Shown here in pieces: positions 1 through 9,334 of a stretch of 64,000 nucleotides of DNA. How positions within the stretch are numbered: position 1 is the first letter of the stretch; every line of letters begins with the position of its first letter. Source of the stretch: Photorhabdus cinerea (GTDB taxonomy: Bacteria > Pseudomonadota > Gammaproteobacteria > Enterobacterales > Enterobacteriaceae); NCBI RefSeq assembly GCF_011189575.1, contig NZ_PUJW01000017.1, positions 42,463-106,462 on the forward strand. The letters are read 5' to 3'. The position numbers were made by a program, and so were the translations under genes. The notes beneath the pieces are model-generated. The model saw nothing but the letters and a program-made list of their open reading frames with translations, was not told where the DNA came from and ran no database searches.

Positions 1-276
1 ATCTGCGGTAAAATATTCAGACAATAGTTTGCCGATGCCATACAACAACGGATCACCAGACGCTAATACCACAATATGACGAGTGCTGTTGTTCTGTAGC
101 CAGACAATCAAGCTGGCAAGATCCGCATCCAATACGCGGGTTTCATGGGTTATGCCGCTAAATATCTCCAGATGTCGCCTGCCACCCACCAATACCTCCG
201 CCTCAGTGATATAACGCTGTGCTTGCGGTACCAGATACGCAGTATCACCGGGACCAATACCGACTACGGTGATCAT
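1..276 (-). CDS. cbiE: CbiE, precorrin-7 C5-methyltransferase (N-terminal part, runs off the window)
   Basis: SAM-dependent methyltransferase of the anaerobic corrin ring pathway, methylating C5 of the cobalt-precorrin ring. The visible 92 codons begin MITVVGIGPGD, the N-terminal glycine-rich motif of the tetrapyrrole methylase family, and include the second family motif ASGDPLLYGIG near residue 74. The ATG at 276 overlaps the cbiD stop by a few bases, so it is translationally coupled as the fifth gene of the leftward cbi operon. The rest of the gene lies outside the window. Family identity is clear; the CbiE assignment rests on motif plus position after cbiD. Confidence 0.9.
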   Translation of the reverse strand, partial: MITVVGIGPGDTAYLVPQAQRYITEAEVLVGGRRHLEIFSGITHETRVLDADLASLIVWLQNNSTRHIVVLASGDPLLYGIGKLLSEYFTAD

Positions 277-1409
277 CTCATCTCCTCCAAAATGTCATTC
301 AATGGACGGCTAGTACCTAATATTTGATTATCAAAGGAGAACATAATGGCATCACAACGCGGGGGATTAACGGCAAAACGCAACATCTCACTCATCCGTT
401 CGCAAATACGTTCAGCAATGCGATCATAAACCGCTTGCAAACCCTGTTCTGCGATCAGTTCCATTGCGGCTTCTGTGGTATCGCAGCGATTAACCTCCAA
501 CAGAAGTGCCTGCGGTGCACCCATCAGTGCCAGATACGCGATCAACGTTTCTATGCGACCATCAGCAATATGACTGTGGGTATGAAAAATTCCTGCTGCC
601 ACTTTCACCAGCTTGCCGGGATGTCCCACTAACATGATATGGCGGAACCCAAGCCGCACCGCTTCCTGCAACATGTAACCAACGAAGTTACTCATGGTGA
701 CAACTAACTGACCATCAAGCCCCAGTTGTTCACGCACAAAACGCTCACCGTGATTGCCCGGAACCAGAATGACCTTCTCAGCACCCGCCGCACGTTTCAT
801 TTCCAACTCTAGTGCTAATGAACGTTTCCAACTCTCCTCCGACATGGGGGTAACGATACCAGTGGTACCAATGATGGAAATGCCACCCAGTATCCCCAAT
901 CGCCCGTTGTAAGTTTTCTTTGCCCGCTCTTCACCTTCTGGTGCGAAAATTTCTACTTCCGCACCCCGCGTAGGACCAATAGCCTCCCGAACCGCTGCCT
1001 CAATGGTTTGGCGCGGTGTACGGTTAATGGCGGCACTACCTATTGGCAGCCCAACACCTTTGCGAGTGACAGTGCCAACACCCTCTCCACCACGCAGATT
1101 GATCTCTCCATGGTCGCACAGGGTGACACGGGCAAAAATCAACATGCCGTGGGTCGCATCCACATCATCACCACCATCTTTACGAATAGCCGCGGTAGCC
1201 TGCTGACCCTCAATCAAGGGTTGTTCGACATTAAGACGCAGTGTCACACCAGAAGGCGTAACAATAGAAACATGGTCAATAATTTGCTGACGCAGCACCA
1301 TCAATGCGGCCACCTTAGCGGCGGCAGTGGCACAAGAACCGGTGGTATAACCTTTACGATACTGTTTACCGTTATGCCAGATGCTATCCAATTGCATAGT
1401 GTCGCTCAT
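273..1409 (-). CDS. cbiD: CbiD, cobalt-precorrin-5B C1-methyltransferase
   Basis: Methylates C1 of cobalt-precorrin-5B during anaerobic B12 ring synthesis in the cytoplasm. The 378-residue product has the usual CbiD length and starts after a leader containing YRKGYTTGSCATAAAKVA, the conserved N-terminal CbiD signature, followed by a glycine-rich VGTVTRKGVGLPIGSAAIN stretch near residue 115 and GISIIGTTGIVTPMSE near residue 175. It overlaps cbiC by four bases (ATGA) and cbiE by four, the typical coupled arrangement of the operon. No truncation or anomalous residue seen. Confidence 0.95.
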   Translation of the reverse strand: MSDTMQLDSIWHNGKQYRKGYTTGSCATAAAKVAALMVLRQQIIDHVSIVTPSGVTLRLNVEQPLIEGQQATAAIRKDGGDDVDATHGMLIFARVTLCDHGEINLRGGEGVGTVTRKGVGLPIGSAAINRTPRQTIEAAVREAIGPTRGAEVEIFAPEGEERAKKTYNGRLGILGGISIIGTTGIVTPMSEESWKRSLALELEMKRAAGAEKVILVPGNHGERFVREQLGLDGQLVVTMSNFVGYMLQEAVRLGFRHIMLVGHPGKLVKVAAGIFHTHSHIADGRIETLIAYLALMGAPQALLLEVNRCDTTEAAMELIAEQGLQAVYDRIAERICERMSEMLRFAVNPPRCDAIMFSFDNQILGTSRPLNDILEEMR

Positions 1410-2038
1410 TGTGCCTCCCGCAATCGATACAAAATGGCATTGATAATTGCCGCTGCGACGTTGCTACCTCCTTTACGGCCTGCCGCGGCGATACAAGGCA
1501 ATTCACTTTGCATCAGCGCAGCTTTCGATTCCGCAGCACCAACAAACCCAACGGGAACCCCAATCACCGCTAAGGGTGAAGCTTGTCTTTCCAGTAAACG
1601 GAACAACGCTGTTGGCGCATTACCGAACACGAATATTTTGTCGCCTTCCTCATCTAGTGCGACATCCACCGCCGCCATCGAGCGGGTGATACCCTGCGCT
1701 TTCGCCATCGCCGCTACGCGTGGGTCACTGATATAACAACGGCTCTCACAACCCATCTGATGTAACAGTGTTTTGTTAATGCCGGACTGAGCCATCGTGG
1801 TATCGGTATACAAAATGCATCCCCGACGCAATGCTTCAGTAATGTGGGTCAGCACATCTGGCGAGAACCACAAAATATCCAGCCAATCAAAATCTGCGGT
1901 AGTGTGGATCACCCGTTTAATCACCGCTTCTTGCATCTCATCAACAAAACGATAATCAGGATGCTCACGGGCAATAATATCGCCAATGATTGCGAAGCTA
2001 TTCTGTTCAATTTGCTGAGGTTTCTGGAGATAATTCAT
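1406..2038 (-). CDS. cbiC: CbiC, cobalt-precorrin-8X methylmutase
   Basis: Moves the methyl group from C11 to C12 of precorrin-8X to give cobyrinate. The product has 210 residues, the normal CbiC length. Visible family signatures are the early FAIIGDI segment, CESRCYISDPRVAA near residue 118 and VIGVPVGFVGAAESK near residue 158, where the active-site region lies. It starts 14 bp after the cbiB stop and overlaps cbiD by four bases, so it is part of the same transcript under the cobalamin riboswitch. Confidence 0.95.
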   Translation of the reverse strand: MNYLQKPQQIEQNSFAIIGDIIAREHPDYRFVDEMQEAVIKRVIHTTADFDWLDILWFSPDVLTHITEALRRGCILYTDTTMAQSGINKTLLHQMGCESRCYISDPRVAAMAKAQGITRSMAAVDVALDEEGDKIFVFGNAPTALFRLLERQASPLAVIGVPVGFVGAAESKAALMQSELPCIAAAGRKGGSNVAAAIINAILYRLREAQ

Positions 2039-2052
2039 ATCATTGCCCTTTT

Positions 2053-3012
2053 CTAAGCCATTCCGACCAACAGTAAGCGCAACAACGCAAACAACAGTAA
2101 GGCCAGTTGCGAAGCTACCATCATCAAGTGGATACTGAGCGGGATATCCGTCAGCGCGATTTTACGGCGTTCATCACCAATCCAGGGTTTATCTACCCGT
2201 TCACCAAAGTAATAATTCGGACCACCAAGACGGATACCCAACGCCCCCGCTACCGTAGCTTCAGGCCAGGCACAGTTGGGGCTAGCATGTTGATAACGAT
2301 CGCGCCAACCAATACGCAGCGCCTGACGAAAATCAACCCGAATAAACCAAGCCGCTACACTCAGCAACAACCAACTCAACCGCGCCGGTAACCAGTTCGC
2401 CAGATCATCCATGCGAGCAGAAACATACCCAATGGCGCGGTATTCCGGCGTTTTGTATCCCACCATAGAATCTAGGGTATTAACCGCCTTGTAAGCCATT
2501 GCCAATGGCACACCGCCAATCATCAGGAAAAACAGTGGAGCAATAACACCGTCAACGCTGTTTTCCGCCACCGTCTCCACCGCCGCACGCGTAATTTGTG
2601 GTACATCCAATTGAGACGTATCCCGACCAACAATCCACGATAATTGTTGGCGACTTTCATCCAGTGAGCCATGTTGTAATACATCATGTACCGCCAGCGC
2701 AGCGTCACTCAGACAACGGCCCGCTAACAGGGTATAAATCATCCACACTTCAGCCAACCAGCCCACCCAAGGATGAATGTAGTTCATCAGCCACAAGCCT
2801 CCCCAACTCACCAACCCAGTCAGCCCGACAACCACTATCCACAACCCAGCGCCACCGACTTTCAGTGCACGTTCACTGTGACAACAGTGCCGGATAGCCC
2901 GTTGTACCAGTGAGATCAGTTTGCCAATCCACCGTACTGGATGAGGCCAATGCGGTGGATCACCTAACCAACTATCGAGCAGGAAAGCAGCAAACCAAGC
3001 GGCAAGTGTCAT
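2053..3012 (-). CDS. cbiB: CbiB, adenosylcobinamide-phosphate synthase (membrane protein)
   Basis: Attaches the (R)-1-aminopropanol phosphate arm to adenosylcobyric acid at the inner membrane. I place the start at the ATG at 3012, which overlaps the cbiA stop as ATGA and gives 319 residues, the usual CbiB length; a longer reading from 3123 would only re-read cbiA codons. The N-terminus carries LLDSWLGDPPHWPHPVRWIG, the hallmark of the family, several hydrophobic segments follow, and the motif VAENSVDGVIAPLFF near residue 147 is typical. Confidence 0.95.
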   Translation of the reverse strand: MTLAAWFAAFLLDSWLGDPPHWPHPVRWIGKLISLVQRAIRHCCHSERALKVGGAGLWIVVVGLTGLVSWGGLWLMNYIHPWVGWLAEVWMIYTLLAGRCLSDAALAVHDVLQHGSLDESRQQLSWIVGRDTSQLDVPQITRAAVETVAENSVDGVIAPLFFLMIGGVPLAMAYKAVNTLDSMVGYKTPEYRAIGYVSARMDDLANWLPARLSWLLLSVAAWFIRVDFRQALRIGWRDRYQHASPNCAWPEATVAGALGIRLGGPNYYFGERVDKPWIGDERRKIALTDIPLSIHLMMVASQLALLLFALLRLLLVGMA

Positions 3013-4391
3013 AACAGCCTCCTGGCAAGTGCCAACCAGCGATCCAGCAGACCGGGACGCTGAGCAAAATGGATATGAAGATAACTGGCCAGAGTTTGCT
3101 GTACCTGATATCCCCCAGCCCATTGCTGTATCACCATATCGTCACGCCATTTAGTACAGTCAAAAACCGAAGGTACCGAACTGATAAAATCGGAATAGTG
3201 GAATTCATGCCCTCGCAAAATCTCGCCTTTTTTGGCCAGTAAAGTGTCACAACGGGCTTGAGCCTGACAGTAACCAAAGCGCATTAGCCGTGTTCCCATC
3301 CGACTGTCTCCCGGCAGAATGCCAGTCATCTGGTGGCGTTTCCCCTCTCCGTCAGTCAATGACTCGCCAAGGTACATCAGACCACCACATTCAGCATAAA
3401 GCGGAACCTGCCGACAATGAGCATCCTGTAAAGCCTCCCGCATGGCACTATTGGCGGCCAGTTTAGCGGCATATATTTCAGGATAGCCTCCACCAAGATA
3501 AATCATCTGACAATCAGGCAAACGGCGATCATGCAGTGGACTAAAACGGTGAATCTGTACCCCCGCCTGCTCCAGCATTTCCAAATTATCTGGGTAATAA
3601 AAGTTAAAGGCTTCATCATCCGCTAATGCCAGCGTCAGACCATCAGCCAACGCGGGATCAGGCAATGGTGGGGCCTCACCTTCTGGTAAAGAGGGACAGT
3701 CACAAAGCGCTAACAGACGATCAAGGTTGATATAGGTTTCAACCTGTTGAGCCAACCGCTGCCAACGAGCATCATCGGCAACCTGCTCCTGAGCAGGAAT
3801 AAGGCCAAGATGACGGGATGGCAACGATACATCCTTCATCACCGGCAAACGCCCCAGCACCGGCACACCACAATAATGTTCAATGGCATAACGGATCAGT
3901 TCGAAATGATTTTCAGAATTGACGCGATTAACAATGACTCCTGCGATCGTCAGAGAAGGATCGAAACGACAGAACCCTAAAACAGTTGCAGCTACAGAAG
4001 TGGATACGGCCTTACCATCTACCAGTAAAATCACCGGGCATCCCAACTGCTTAGCCATTGCAGCACTACTGCAATAATTGGGGTCAATACCGTAACCATC
4101 ATACAGCCCCATCACACCTTCAATGACCGCCACATCAGCATGGCGCATATGCTGATTATAAAGGCCATTAAGAGTCGCTGTTGGCAGCATAAACGCATCA
4201 AGATTACGGGATGCCACACCGCATACGGTGCTGTGCCAGCCACTATCCAGATAATCTGGCCCTACTTTAAACGGCTGAACCGCCAACCCTCGCAGCATCA
4301 ACGCGCGTAAAATGCCGAGGGTAACGGTAGTTTTACCACAACCACTGCCAGTACCCGCGATAACAAATGCTTTCCTGCCTGACCATTGCAT
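3009..4391 (-). CDS. cbiA: CbiA, cobyrinate a,c-diamide synthase
   Basis: Glutamine- and ATP-dependent amidation of the a and c carboxylates of cobyrinate. The ATG at 4391 gives 460 residues, the normal length; the frame stays open further upstream but that part is the riboswitch. Domains in order: an N-terminal P-loop-like ATPase domain with AGTGSGCGKTTVT near residue 12, and a C-terminal class I glutamine amidotransferase domain with the nucleophile motif AECGGLMYLG near residue 330. It is the first gene of the cbi operon and is preceded by a weak GGGAA ribosome-binding site, which suits translational control by the riboswitch. Confidence 0.96.
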   Translation of the reverse strand: MQWSGRKAFVIAGTGSGCGKTTVTLGILRALMLRGLAVQPFKVGPDYLDSGWHSTVCGVASRNLDAFMLPTATLNGLYNQHMRHADVAVIEGVMGLYDGYGIDPNYCSSAAMAKQLGCPVILLVDGKAVSTSVAATVLGFCRFDPSLTIAGVIVNRVNSENHFELIRYAIEHYCGVPVLGRLPVMKDVSLPSRHLGLIPAQEQVADDARWQRLAQQVETYINLDRLLALCDCPSLPEGEAPPLPDPALADGLTLALADDEAFNFYYPDNLEMLEQAGVQIHRFSPLHDRRLPDCQMIYLGGGYPEIYAAKLAANSAMREALQDAHCRQVPLYAECGGLMYLGESLTDGEGKRHQMTGILPGDSRMGTRLMRFGYCQAQARCDTLLAKKGEILRGHEFHYSDFISSVPSVFDCTKWRDDMVIQQWAGGYQVQQTLASYLHIHFAQRPGLLDRWLALARRLL

Positions 4392-4494
4392 AAAAAATTC
4401 CCGACATATCGATCGGAAAATGAGCGTCGATAAGACGTGCCAGCCTTGCGCACACCACTTGGATGACAACCCGCTTCCCACCGAAGGAGTTAAT

Positions 4495-4650
4495 GTCTCA
4501 TGCCTGTCAGATCGGTCTTCTGGCTTAGCGTCACCCTTCTCCGCAACCTTCCCAGTCGTTCCGACCAGTGGCATTAGCAGAGTCGTCAGCATCACAGCAG
4601 CGGGGGCTGCGGAGGATTTTCACCTCCTTCCCACACACCATTAGGTGCGA
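4495..4650 (-). promoter_or_regulatory. Cobalamin riboswitch upstream of cbiA
   Basis: On the minus strand the segment contains, in order, the conserved cobalamin riboswitch blocks: GGAGGTGAAAATCCTCC, GCAGCCCCCGCTGCTGTGA, GACGA, GCCACTG, GGGAAGG, and AAGCCAGAAGACC. This is the B12 box architecture that binds adenosylcobalamin and represses cbi expression. About 100 bases separate it from the cbiA start, enough for the expression platform. It accounts for why the cbiA frame stays open upstream of the real start. Confidence 0.95.
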
Positions 4651-4920
4651 TATTAACCCGACGGCGGTTTATTTATTTTTAACGTGGTCTACTCTTTAAG
4701 TTATTAAATTATTAAATTATTAAATAACTAATGATATATTCACTTTTACCATAATAACCTTATTAACCTCATTGAATTAAGATGTAAATCAAATATATAT
4801 TTTTCACATCAAAAAAATGATGAATATTATTATTTTCGGCGATAAATTTATGTGTTTTATAGTAAAAATCATCACCAATCTGCTAACAAAGATAGTAACA
4901 ACACAGCACCAGATTAAACG

Positions 4921-4934
4921 TTGATCATAATCAA
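4921..4934. promoter_or_regulatory. Perfect FNR-type palindrome
   Basis: TTGATCATAATCAA matches the FNR consensus TTGAT-N4-ATCAA exactly. It lies between the leftward cbi operon and the rightward TorD-like remnant, so it could control either. FNR control would suit both anaerobic B12 synthesis and a molybdoenzyme chaperone. That it is bound is an inference from the motif. Confidence 0.55.
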
Positions 4935-5036
4935 CTATCTATCCATATCACATAAGCTTATGGTGCTGTTTATCGTAAAATTGCTTTTTACATCACTGTA
5001 TAACCAAATCACAATGAAAACTGCCGATATTATTAG

Positions 5037-5360
5037 ATACCACGATTCTGCGTATGCTTGGTGCCTGTTTTTATTACTCCCCCAGTCAGAACAAGTCAAT
5101 CTACTCATTCCTCAGAAGATCAACTCGGCCTCATGCCACTTGCTTTAGTTTATATTTTGGAACAAGAACATAAACCCGCAGCGCGTACATTACAGGAACA
5201 GCACCTGCTACTGTGGGCATACCGTTACCCGGAACTCGTTCAAACAACCAAACTAGAAAATGATTTTTATCCGATTTTAGCCACCATTGCGATTGACTAT
5301 TTGAAAACTCTTCAAACTGAACTAAAACTAACCGTAGCAGAACTAGAATTATTCCACTAA
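5037..5360 (+). pseudogene. C-terminal remnant of a TorD/DmsD-like molybdoenzyme chaperone
   Basis: The open frame encodes about 107 residues with no ATG at a sensible place; the first methionine is well inside and the only early start would be TTG. The C-terminal half (EDQLGLMPLALVYILEQE, then EQHLLLWAYRYPEL, then DFYPILATIAIDYLKTL) resembles the C-terminal helices of TorD-family chaperones (pattern ED-x-GLM, then EHLLPWAPR, then FY-x-x-LA). TorD proteins are about 200 residues, so roughly the N-terminal half is missing. An FNR-type site lies about 100 bp upstream, fitting a decayed anaerobic respiratory gene. No molybdoenzyme gene is adjacent. Identification is by recall of family pattern and is tentative. 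Confidence 0.45.
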
Positions 5361-5385
5361 CACTTTTATTATTCCTCAATAAATG

Positions 5386-5442
5386 CTCCGGATGGAAAAT
5401 TAAGTAATGACTAATAAACGCACCCCCATCCGGAGTTTAAAT
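5386..5442 (+). terminator. Possible hairpin after the TorD-like remnant
   Basis: CTCCGGATGG and CCATCCGGAG form a perfect 10-bp stem with a loop of about 30 nt, followed by TTTAAATT. The long loop and weak T run make terminator function uncertain. Confidence 0.35.
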
Positions 5443-5762
5443 TCTATTTAATCAACTCATCATTTGTATCACTCATAATATCAGAAAAACCCTTATATTG
5501 ATCGTTACAGCTCTATTGCAGTATATAAAACGGTTCAACTGATTTTTATGTTATTTATTATTGGCTATGGATAACAGTCATCCAATAGAATGATTTTATG
5601 CGCTAAAAAAACTGTCTATTAATTCATAAATTAGTAAACATTAAATACTCATATAGAGGATTTATTAAAGCTCTAAAATACTTAGCGATAATTTTTTCTT
5701 CATTGAATATCTGTTTCCATTATATGGAAAGATCAAAAATGTAAACAACATGAGGTAAAAAT

Positions 5763-7277
5763 ATGAGAAAAATCTTTTTAGCTACACTTATTACAGGGAT
5801 TGTGTCAGCAAGTTGTTCCGCACAAGCGCTTCCCGAAAATAACAACGAGCATATTGCTGATCTGCAAGACAATACCAGCAACGAAGCTCCGCTATTAAAA
5901 TCTACCGATCCGGGCGCTGAACGATTTAAGCATGTGGGTAAACTAAGCGGTCGCGGCCAGTGTACCGCAACACTTATTGCCGGTTCAGAAACCCCTGATG
6001 CCAATCAACAAGCACTTATTCTTTCCGCAGGCCATTGTTTTGATTCTTCATTAGATACTAATGAAGTAGTGATTGACCAACCTGTAGGCCCTGGTTGGAC
6101 ATACACACCAAATTACTTTATTGACTTAATTAATAAACACCAACCTGTTGATGTTGATAGGGTTTTATACGCAACAATGAAAGGCGGTGACCTTGCAGTT
6201 TTCAGACTTAAAGCAACTTATGGTGAGTTGGCAAATCGCGGAATACTGCCGGTGACGTTACAAAAAGATTATGAACCAGTAACAAGTCAGCCCATTGAAC
6301 TTGCTCACATTCCGGTCAATGGTGTAGATGGTGATAAACGCTATCTACGCTATTCAGCTTGCGACATTACTGGAAAAGCCTCGCTTGTGTATGAAGGTAT
6401 ATGGGCTTGGTCTCCGGCCGTTTCTGTTAATTGCGCCGGTGTTGCGGGAGGAACTTCTGGTTCACCGGTTATATTGAAAGATCAATCTAGGATAATTGGT
6501 GTATTAAATACCACCGTCGACCGAAGTTACTCGGGTTGCGGTCTTAATCGGCCTTGTGAATTTATTATCGATCACAGTTTCTCTCGTACAGGTGCCAGTT
6601 ACTATATTCCTGTTGATAAAATTGCACGTGCATTTACCCCTGATGGAAAACTGGATTTAAGTAAATTTGATGATGGAAAAGGGATCACTATTAACACTAA
6701 CGGTCCGCTAATTACGAAAGGTACAGTTGACAACAAACCTGCCACCTGGAATTTACGTCTTGAGGAAAAGGGGTTTGATAAGATTCGCTATAAGGGAAGA
6801 CTTGCGAGTAATGTTGATTGTTCAGATCCTAAAGGATACAGCAAACCTATTCCAGTCACTACACAACCGCTGGAAAAACTTACCGTTCCTGCCAATGAAG
6901 GGATTTATACCATGTGTGTTATTGGGCAACATTCTGCAAATAAACGCTGGCAGAGTACATCTAACGCATCAATAAAATTACGTGAAATTGACAATACTCC
7001 TCCATCAACAAAACCAGAGATAAGATTAATTTTTGAAGCAGATGACAGATGGGTTGTTAACCCTATTTTTAGTCCGTGGGAAATTGTTGATTTACGTATA
7101 AAATCAGGGCCAGTGAAATCTACAAAATGCGATGATCACACCGGTTACTCTATTTATAGAAGAATACCGATCTCTCTTATGAAGAAAGACGCCCCAGTAC
7201 GTTTTTGTGTATATGGCTTAGATCAAGCGGGTAACAAAGGCCCAATATCTTTTAATGACTTTAACGACAAGAAATAA
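5763..7277 (+). CDS. Secreted trypsin-like serine protease with two C-terminal repeat domains
   Basis: Begins with a signal peptide (MRKIFLATLITGIVSASCSAQA) and encodes 504 residues. The protease domain spans roughly residues 55-300. The catalytic triad is visible: His91 in SAGHC, Asp143 in GGDLAVFRL and Ser232 in GGTSGSP. The C-terminal third (about 320-500) holds two related units, each with the pattern C-x-D-x-x-GY and, about 40 residues later, a second cysteine (MCVIG, FCVYG), suggesting two disulfide-stabilised beta domains for substrate or surface binding. It stands alone, with a strong terminator directly downstream. Substrate and role (possibly against insect host proteins) are not shown by the sequence. 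Confidence 0.88.
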   Translation: MRKIFLATLITGIVSASCSAQALPENNNEHIADLQDNTSNEAPLLKSTDPGAERFKHVGKLSGRGQCTATLIAGSETPDANQQALILSAGHCFDSSLDTNEVVIDQPVGPGWTYTPNYFIDLINKHQPVDVDRVLYATMKGGDLAVFRLKATYGELANRGILPVTLQKDYEPVTSQPIELAHIPVNGVDGDKRYLRYSACDITGKASLVYEGIWAWSPAVSVNCAGVAGGTSGSPVILKDQSRIIGVLNTTVDRSYSGCGLNRPCEFIIDHSFSRTGASYYIPVDKIARAFTPDGKLDLSKFDDGKGITINTNGPLITKGTVDNKPATWNLRLEEKGFDKIRYKGRLASNVDCSDPKGYSKPIPVTTQPLEKLTVPANEGIYTMCVIGQHSANKRWQSTSNASIKLREIDNTPPSTKPEIRLIFEADDRWVVNPIFSPWEIVDLRIKSGPVKSTKCDDHTGYSIYRRIPISLMKKDAPVRFCVYGLDQAGNKGPISFNDFNDKK

Positions 7278-7290
7278 ACCTTTCAAAATT

Positions 7291-7314
7291 GGCCAGTATT
7301 TGCTGGCCTTTTTT
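7291..7314 (+). terminator. Rho-independent terminator of the protease gene
   Basis: GGCCAG, a 6-nt loop, CTGGCC and then a run of seven T, beginning 13 bp after the protease stop codon. Confidence 0.85.
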
Positions 7315-7617
7315 ACATTTACTGATAAATATAAAACCAATTAAAACCTCTCAATTTTTTCAAGTTCAATATAATTAGCATCACCTCTAAAAATATTAAA
7401 ACAACAAATATACACATGATACTCTTATCTAATTAATTAAATTATTTTAAAGTTAGACAAAACCTATTTGTTATTATTTACAGAACAACCAATCTGTAAA
7501 AGACACATTCATCAACATTTCATCAGGTTACATTCTGATATATATCAGAAAGTTAATTTTTCACAAAAATAACTCAACATATAGAAATATGAATTATACT
7601 TACGATATCAATAACGT

Positions 7618-8037
7618 TCGACAACACAATTAGCCTTAGCTGCTGAGACAAAAGAAAACGTTATCGAAAAGGAAGCAACATTAAAAATCTCAGAGGATAA
7701 AATTTCTAATCTATCAGCAACATATGCACTAGAAATTAAAAACTCGTCAGCGACAAAGAGTATTACTCTGGTTACGCAATCATCTAATTGCATGTATGAT
7801 AGTGGAGACGAAAACATACGTTTAGAAGCAGGTCAAACCTATCTGGGAAATTTGCAGGATAATAATAACTTCATAGATGGATGTACAAATGAAACTAAAA
7901 CTGTAGATTGGAATGTTAGTTATATTAATATTGCCAATACAGACTCAGAAAGCTGTACACTAACATTTCAGCATGGCCGTGGTCATGCAAATTCAGATGG
8001 ATCTAACCCAGAATGGTATATATGTAAGCTATTTTGA
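7618..8037 (+). pseudogene. Small secreted-type protein lacking its signal peptide start
   Basis: The frame is open from 7615 and encodes about 140 residues. It begins with TQLALAAETKENV, which looks like the cleavage region of a signal peptide, but no ATG or plausible start exists in frame and a stop lies just upstream, so the hydrophobic N-terminus seems to have been lost. The body has four cysteines (SSNCMYDSGDE, DGCTNE, SESCTLTF, YICKLF) and a beta-rich look, ending in CKLF. I do not recognise the family. Translation from the internal ATG at 7792 would give only 81 residues. It sits at the left edge of the rearranged fibre region. Confidence 0.4.
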
Positions 8038-8223
8038 CTATTAACAGCGACGGGTTATTTTATGATCAATGATTGTTCAAAATTAAATCACTCACGATAC
8101 TATCCCTCATAATCGTCATTTTGGTCATTTATTAATACATGGATACAACCGATTTTTACCATTTTTATTTCCATTTAATGCCCCGGCATACTGCTTCGAC
8201 ATAAGTTACTGCTAGTTTATGGA

Positions 8224-8249
8224 TTCTGTAAAACCTTGGTTTAGTGGAA
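8224..8249 (+). other. Hin/Gin-type crossover-like site 1
   Basis: Left half TTCTGTAAAACC, spacer TT, right half GGTTTAGTGGAA. The layout of 12 + 2 + 12 with an AAACC-NN-GGTTT core is that of hix/gix/cix recombination sites. It lies at the start of the fibre cassette at 8250-8891 and is oriented opposite to the site in the expressed fibre gene (30066-30091), so recombination between the two would invert the DNA between them. Confidence 0.6.
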
Positions 8250-8891
8250 ACGGTGGCGTTGGCTAAGAATGCGTTTCCAAAATCGGGGGGTGTTGTAAAT
8301 GGGAATGTGGATGCCACGGGATATATTTCCGGTAAGGGTGTGTATGAAGCACCCGGTGTTCGGGTATATAGTTCGATAAATAAGCCATCCCCGGGAGAAC
8401 TCGGCGCATATACCACAGGTGAGTGCAATGGGCGATTTCAACTCAAGGGCAGTGGTCTTTTGTCGATAGATGCAGATAATGCAAGATTCAATGGACATGT
8501 GTTAGCGTGGCTGGATGAAGTTGACAGAAATTATCAACCTCGTGGTAATTACCAGCCAGCCGGGAACTATGCTCCTATGGGTCAGTCATATACTAAACCT
8601 GAGTCTGATTCCCGATATGGCAGCAAAAATACTGCTTTAAAATCTACAAATGGTTGGTGGAAATGTGGAGATACCGGGATGATTTATCAATGGGCGAACC
8701 ACCTTTGGTATGCTGGTCAATCACTGAATTTTAATTTTCCAATCTCATTTCCAAATGCTGTTTTCGGGATTGTGTTATCAGATAATATAGGATATCAACC
8801 TATGGGCACTACTAATAGAAGCAGAACAGGATTTACACTAACGGGTAATCAGAGTGTACTATCGTTTTATTATCTGGCTGTGGGGTATTGA
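8244..8891 (+). pseudogene. Silent tail-fibre C-terminal cassette 1
   Basis: Encodes about 215 residues of fibre C-terminus with no N-terminal attachment domain and no promoter. The frame runs through GLVETVALAKNAFPKSG, matching the expressed fibre, and is stopped just upstream by TAA inside the crossover-like site. It then contains the shared VVNGNVDATGY segment, NYQPRGNYQPAGNYAPMG repeats, and a unique end (GWWKCGDTGMIYQW to YYLAVGY). The GTG at 8244 is a codon of the former long fibre, probably not a real start. A matching tfa gene follows after 2 bp, so this is a complete donor cassette. Confidence 0.75.
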
Positions 8892-8893
8892 TT

Positions 8894-9334
8894 ATGTATT
8901 ATTACAGTGCAACAACTAATGCATTTTATCCGGTCGAATGGAAACAGGATTATATCAATGCCGGTTCATTTCCAAACGATGCAGTGGAAGTCGATGAAGT
9001 TATCTTCATTGAGTTTGCCGGCAGTATTCCTCCAGAAGGTAAATATCGTATAGCGGGTAAAAATGGTTTACCAGAATGGGCGGACATTCCTCCACCCACA
9101 AAAGAAGAATTGCAGCAACAGGCTAAATCTCGAAAACAACAATTAATAGCTGAAGCAACAAATCAAATTGTACCATTACAAGATGCTATTGATCTAAATA
9201 TGGCAAATAATGAGGAAAAAGAGCAGTTAATAGCTTGGAAAAAATACCAAATATCACTGAGCCGTATCGATGTTACATCAGCACCAGATATTGACTGGCC
9301 TGAAAAACCACAATCTCCCACTGACAGAAGATAA
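8894..9334 (+). CDS. Tail-fibre assembly protein (Tfa family), cassette 1
   Basis: 146-residue Tfa-family protein, expected to help fold or trimerise the fibre tip. N-terminal MYYYSATTNAFYPVEW, a central PPPTKEELQQQAKSRKQQLIAEA helix, and the C-terminal family signature LIAWKKYQISLSRIDVTSAPDI-WP are visible. I use the ATG at 8894; a TTG two codons earlier overlaps the fibre stop. It is intact but, like the fibre cassette before it, has no promoter of its own that I can see, so it is probably silent until moved next to an expressed fibre. Confidence 0.85.
   Translation: MYYYSATTNAFYPVEWKQDYINAGSFPNDAVEVDEVIFIEFAGSIPPEGKYRIAGKNGLPEWADIPPPTKEELQQQAKSRKQQLIAEATNQIVPLQDAIDLNMANNEEKEQLIAWKKYQISLSRIDVTSAPDIDWPEKPQSPTDRR

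Noticed and set aside
1008..1736. 242-codon plus-strand frame opposite cbiC/cbiD
   Set aside because: Antisense shadow of two clear genes; low-complexity product, no motif, no ribosome-binding site.
4392..4595. 68-codon N-terminal extension of CbiA
   Set aside because: It translates the conserved cobalamin riboswitch; the ATG at 4391 gives the normal family length.
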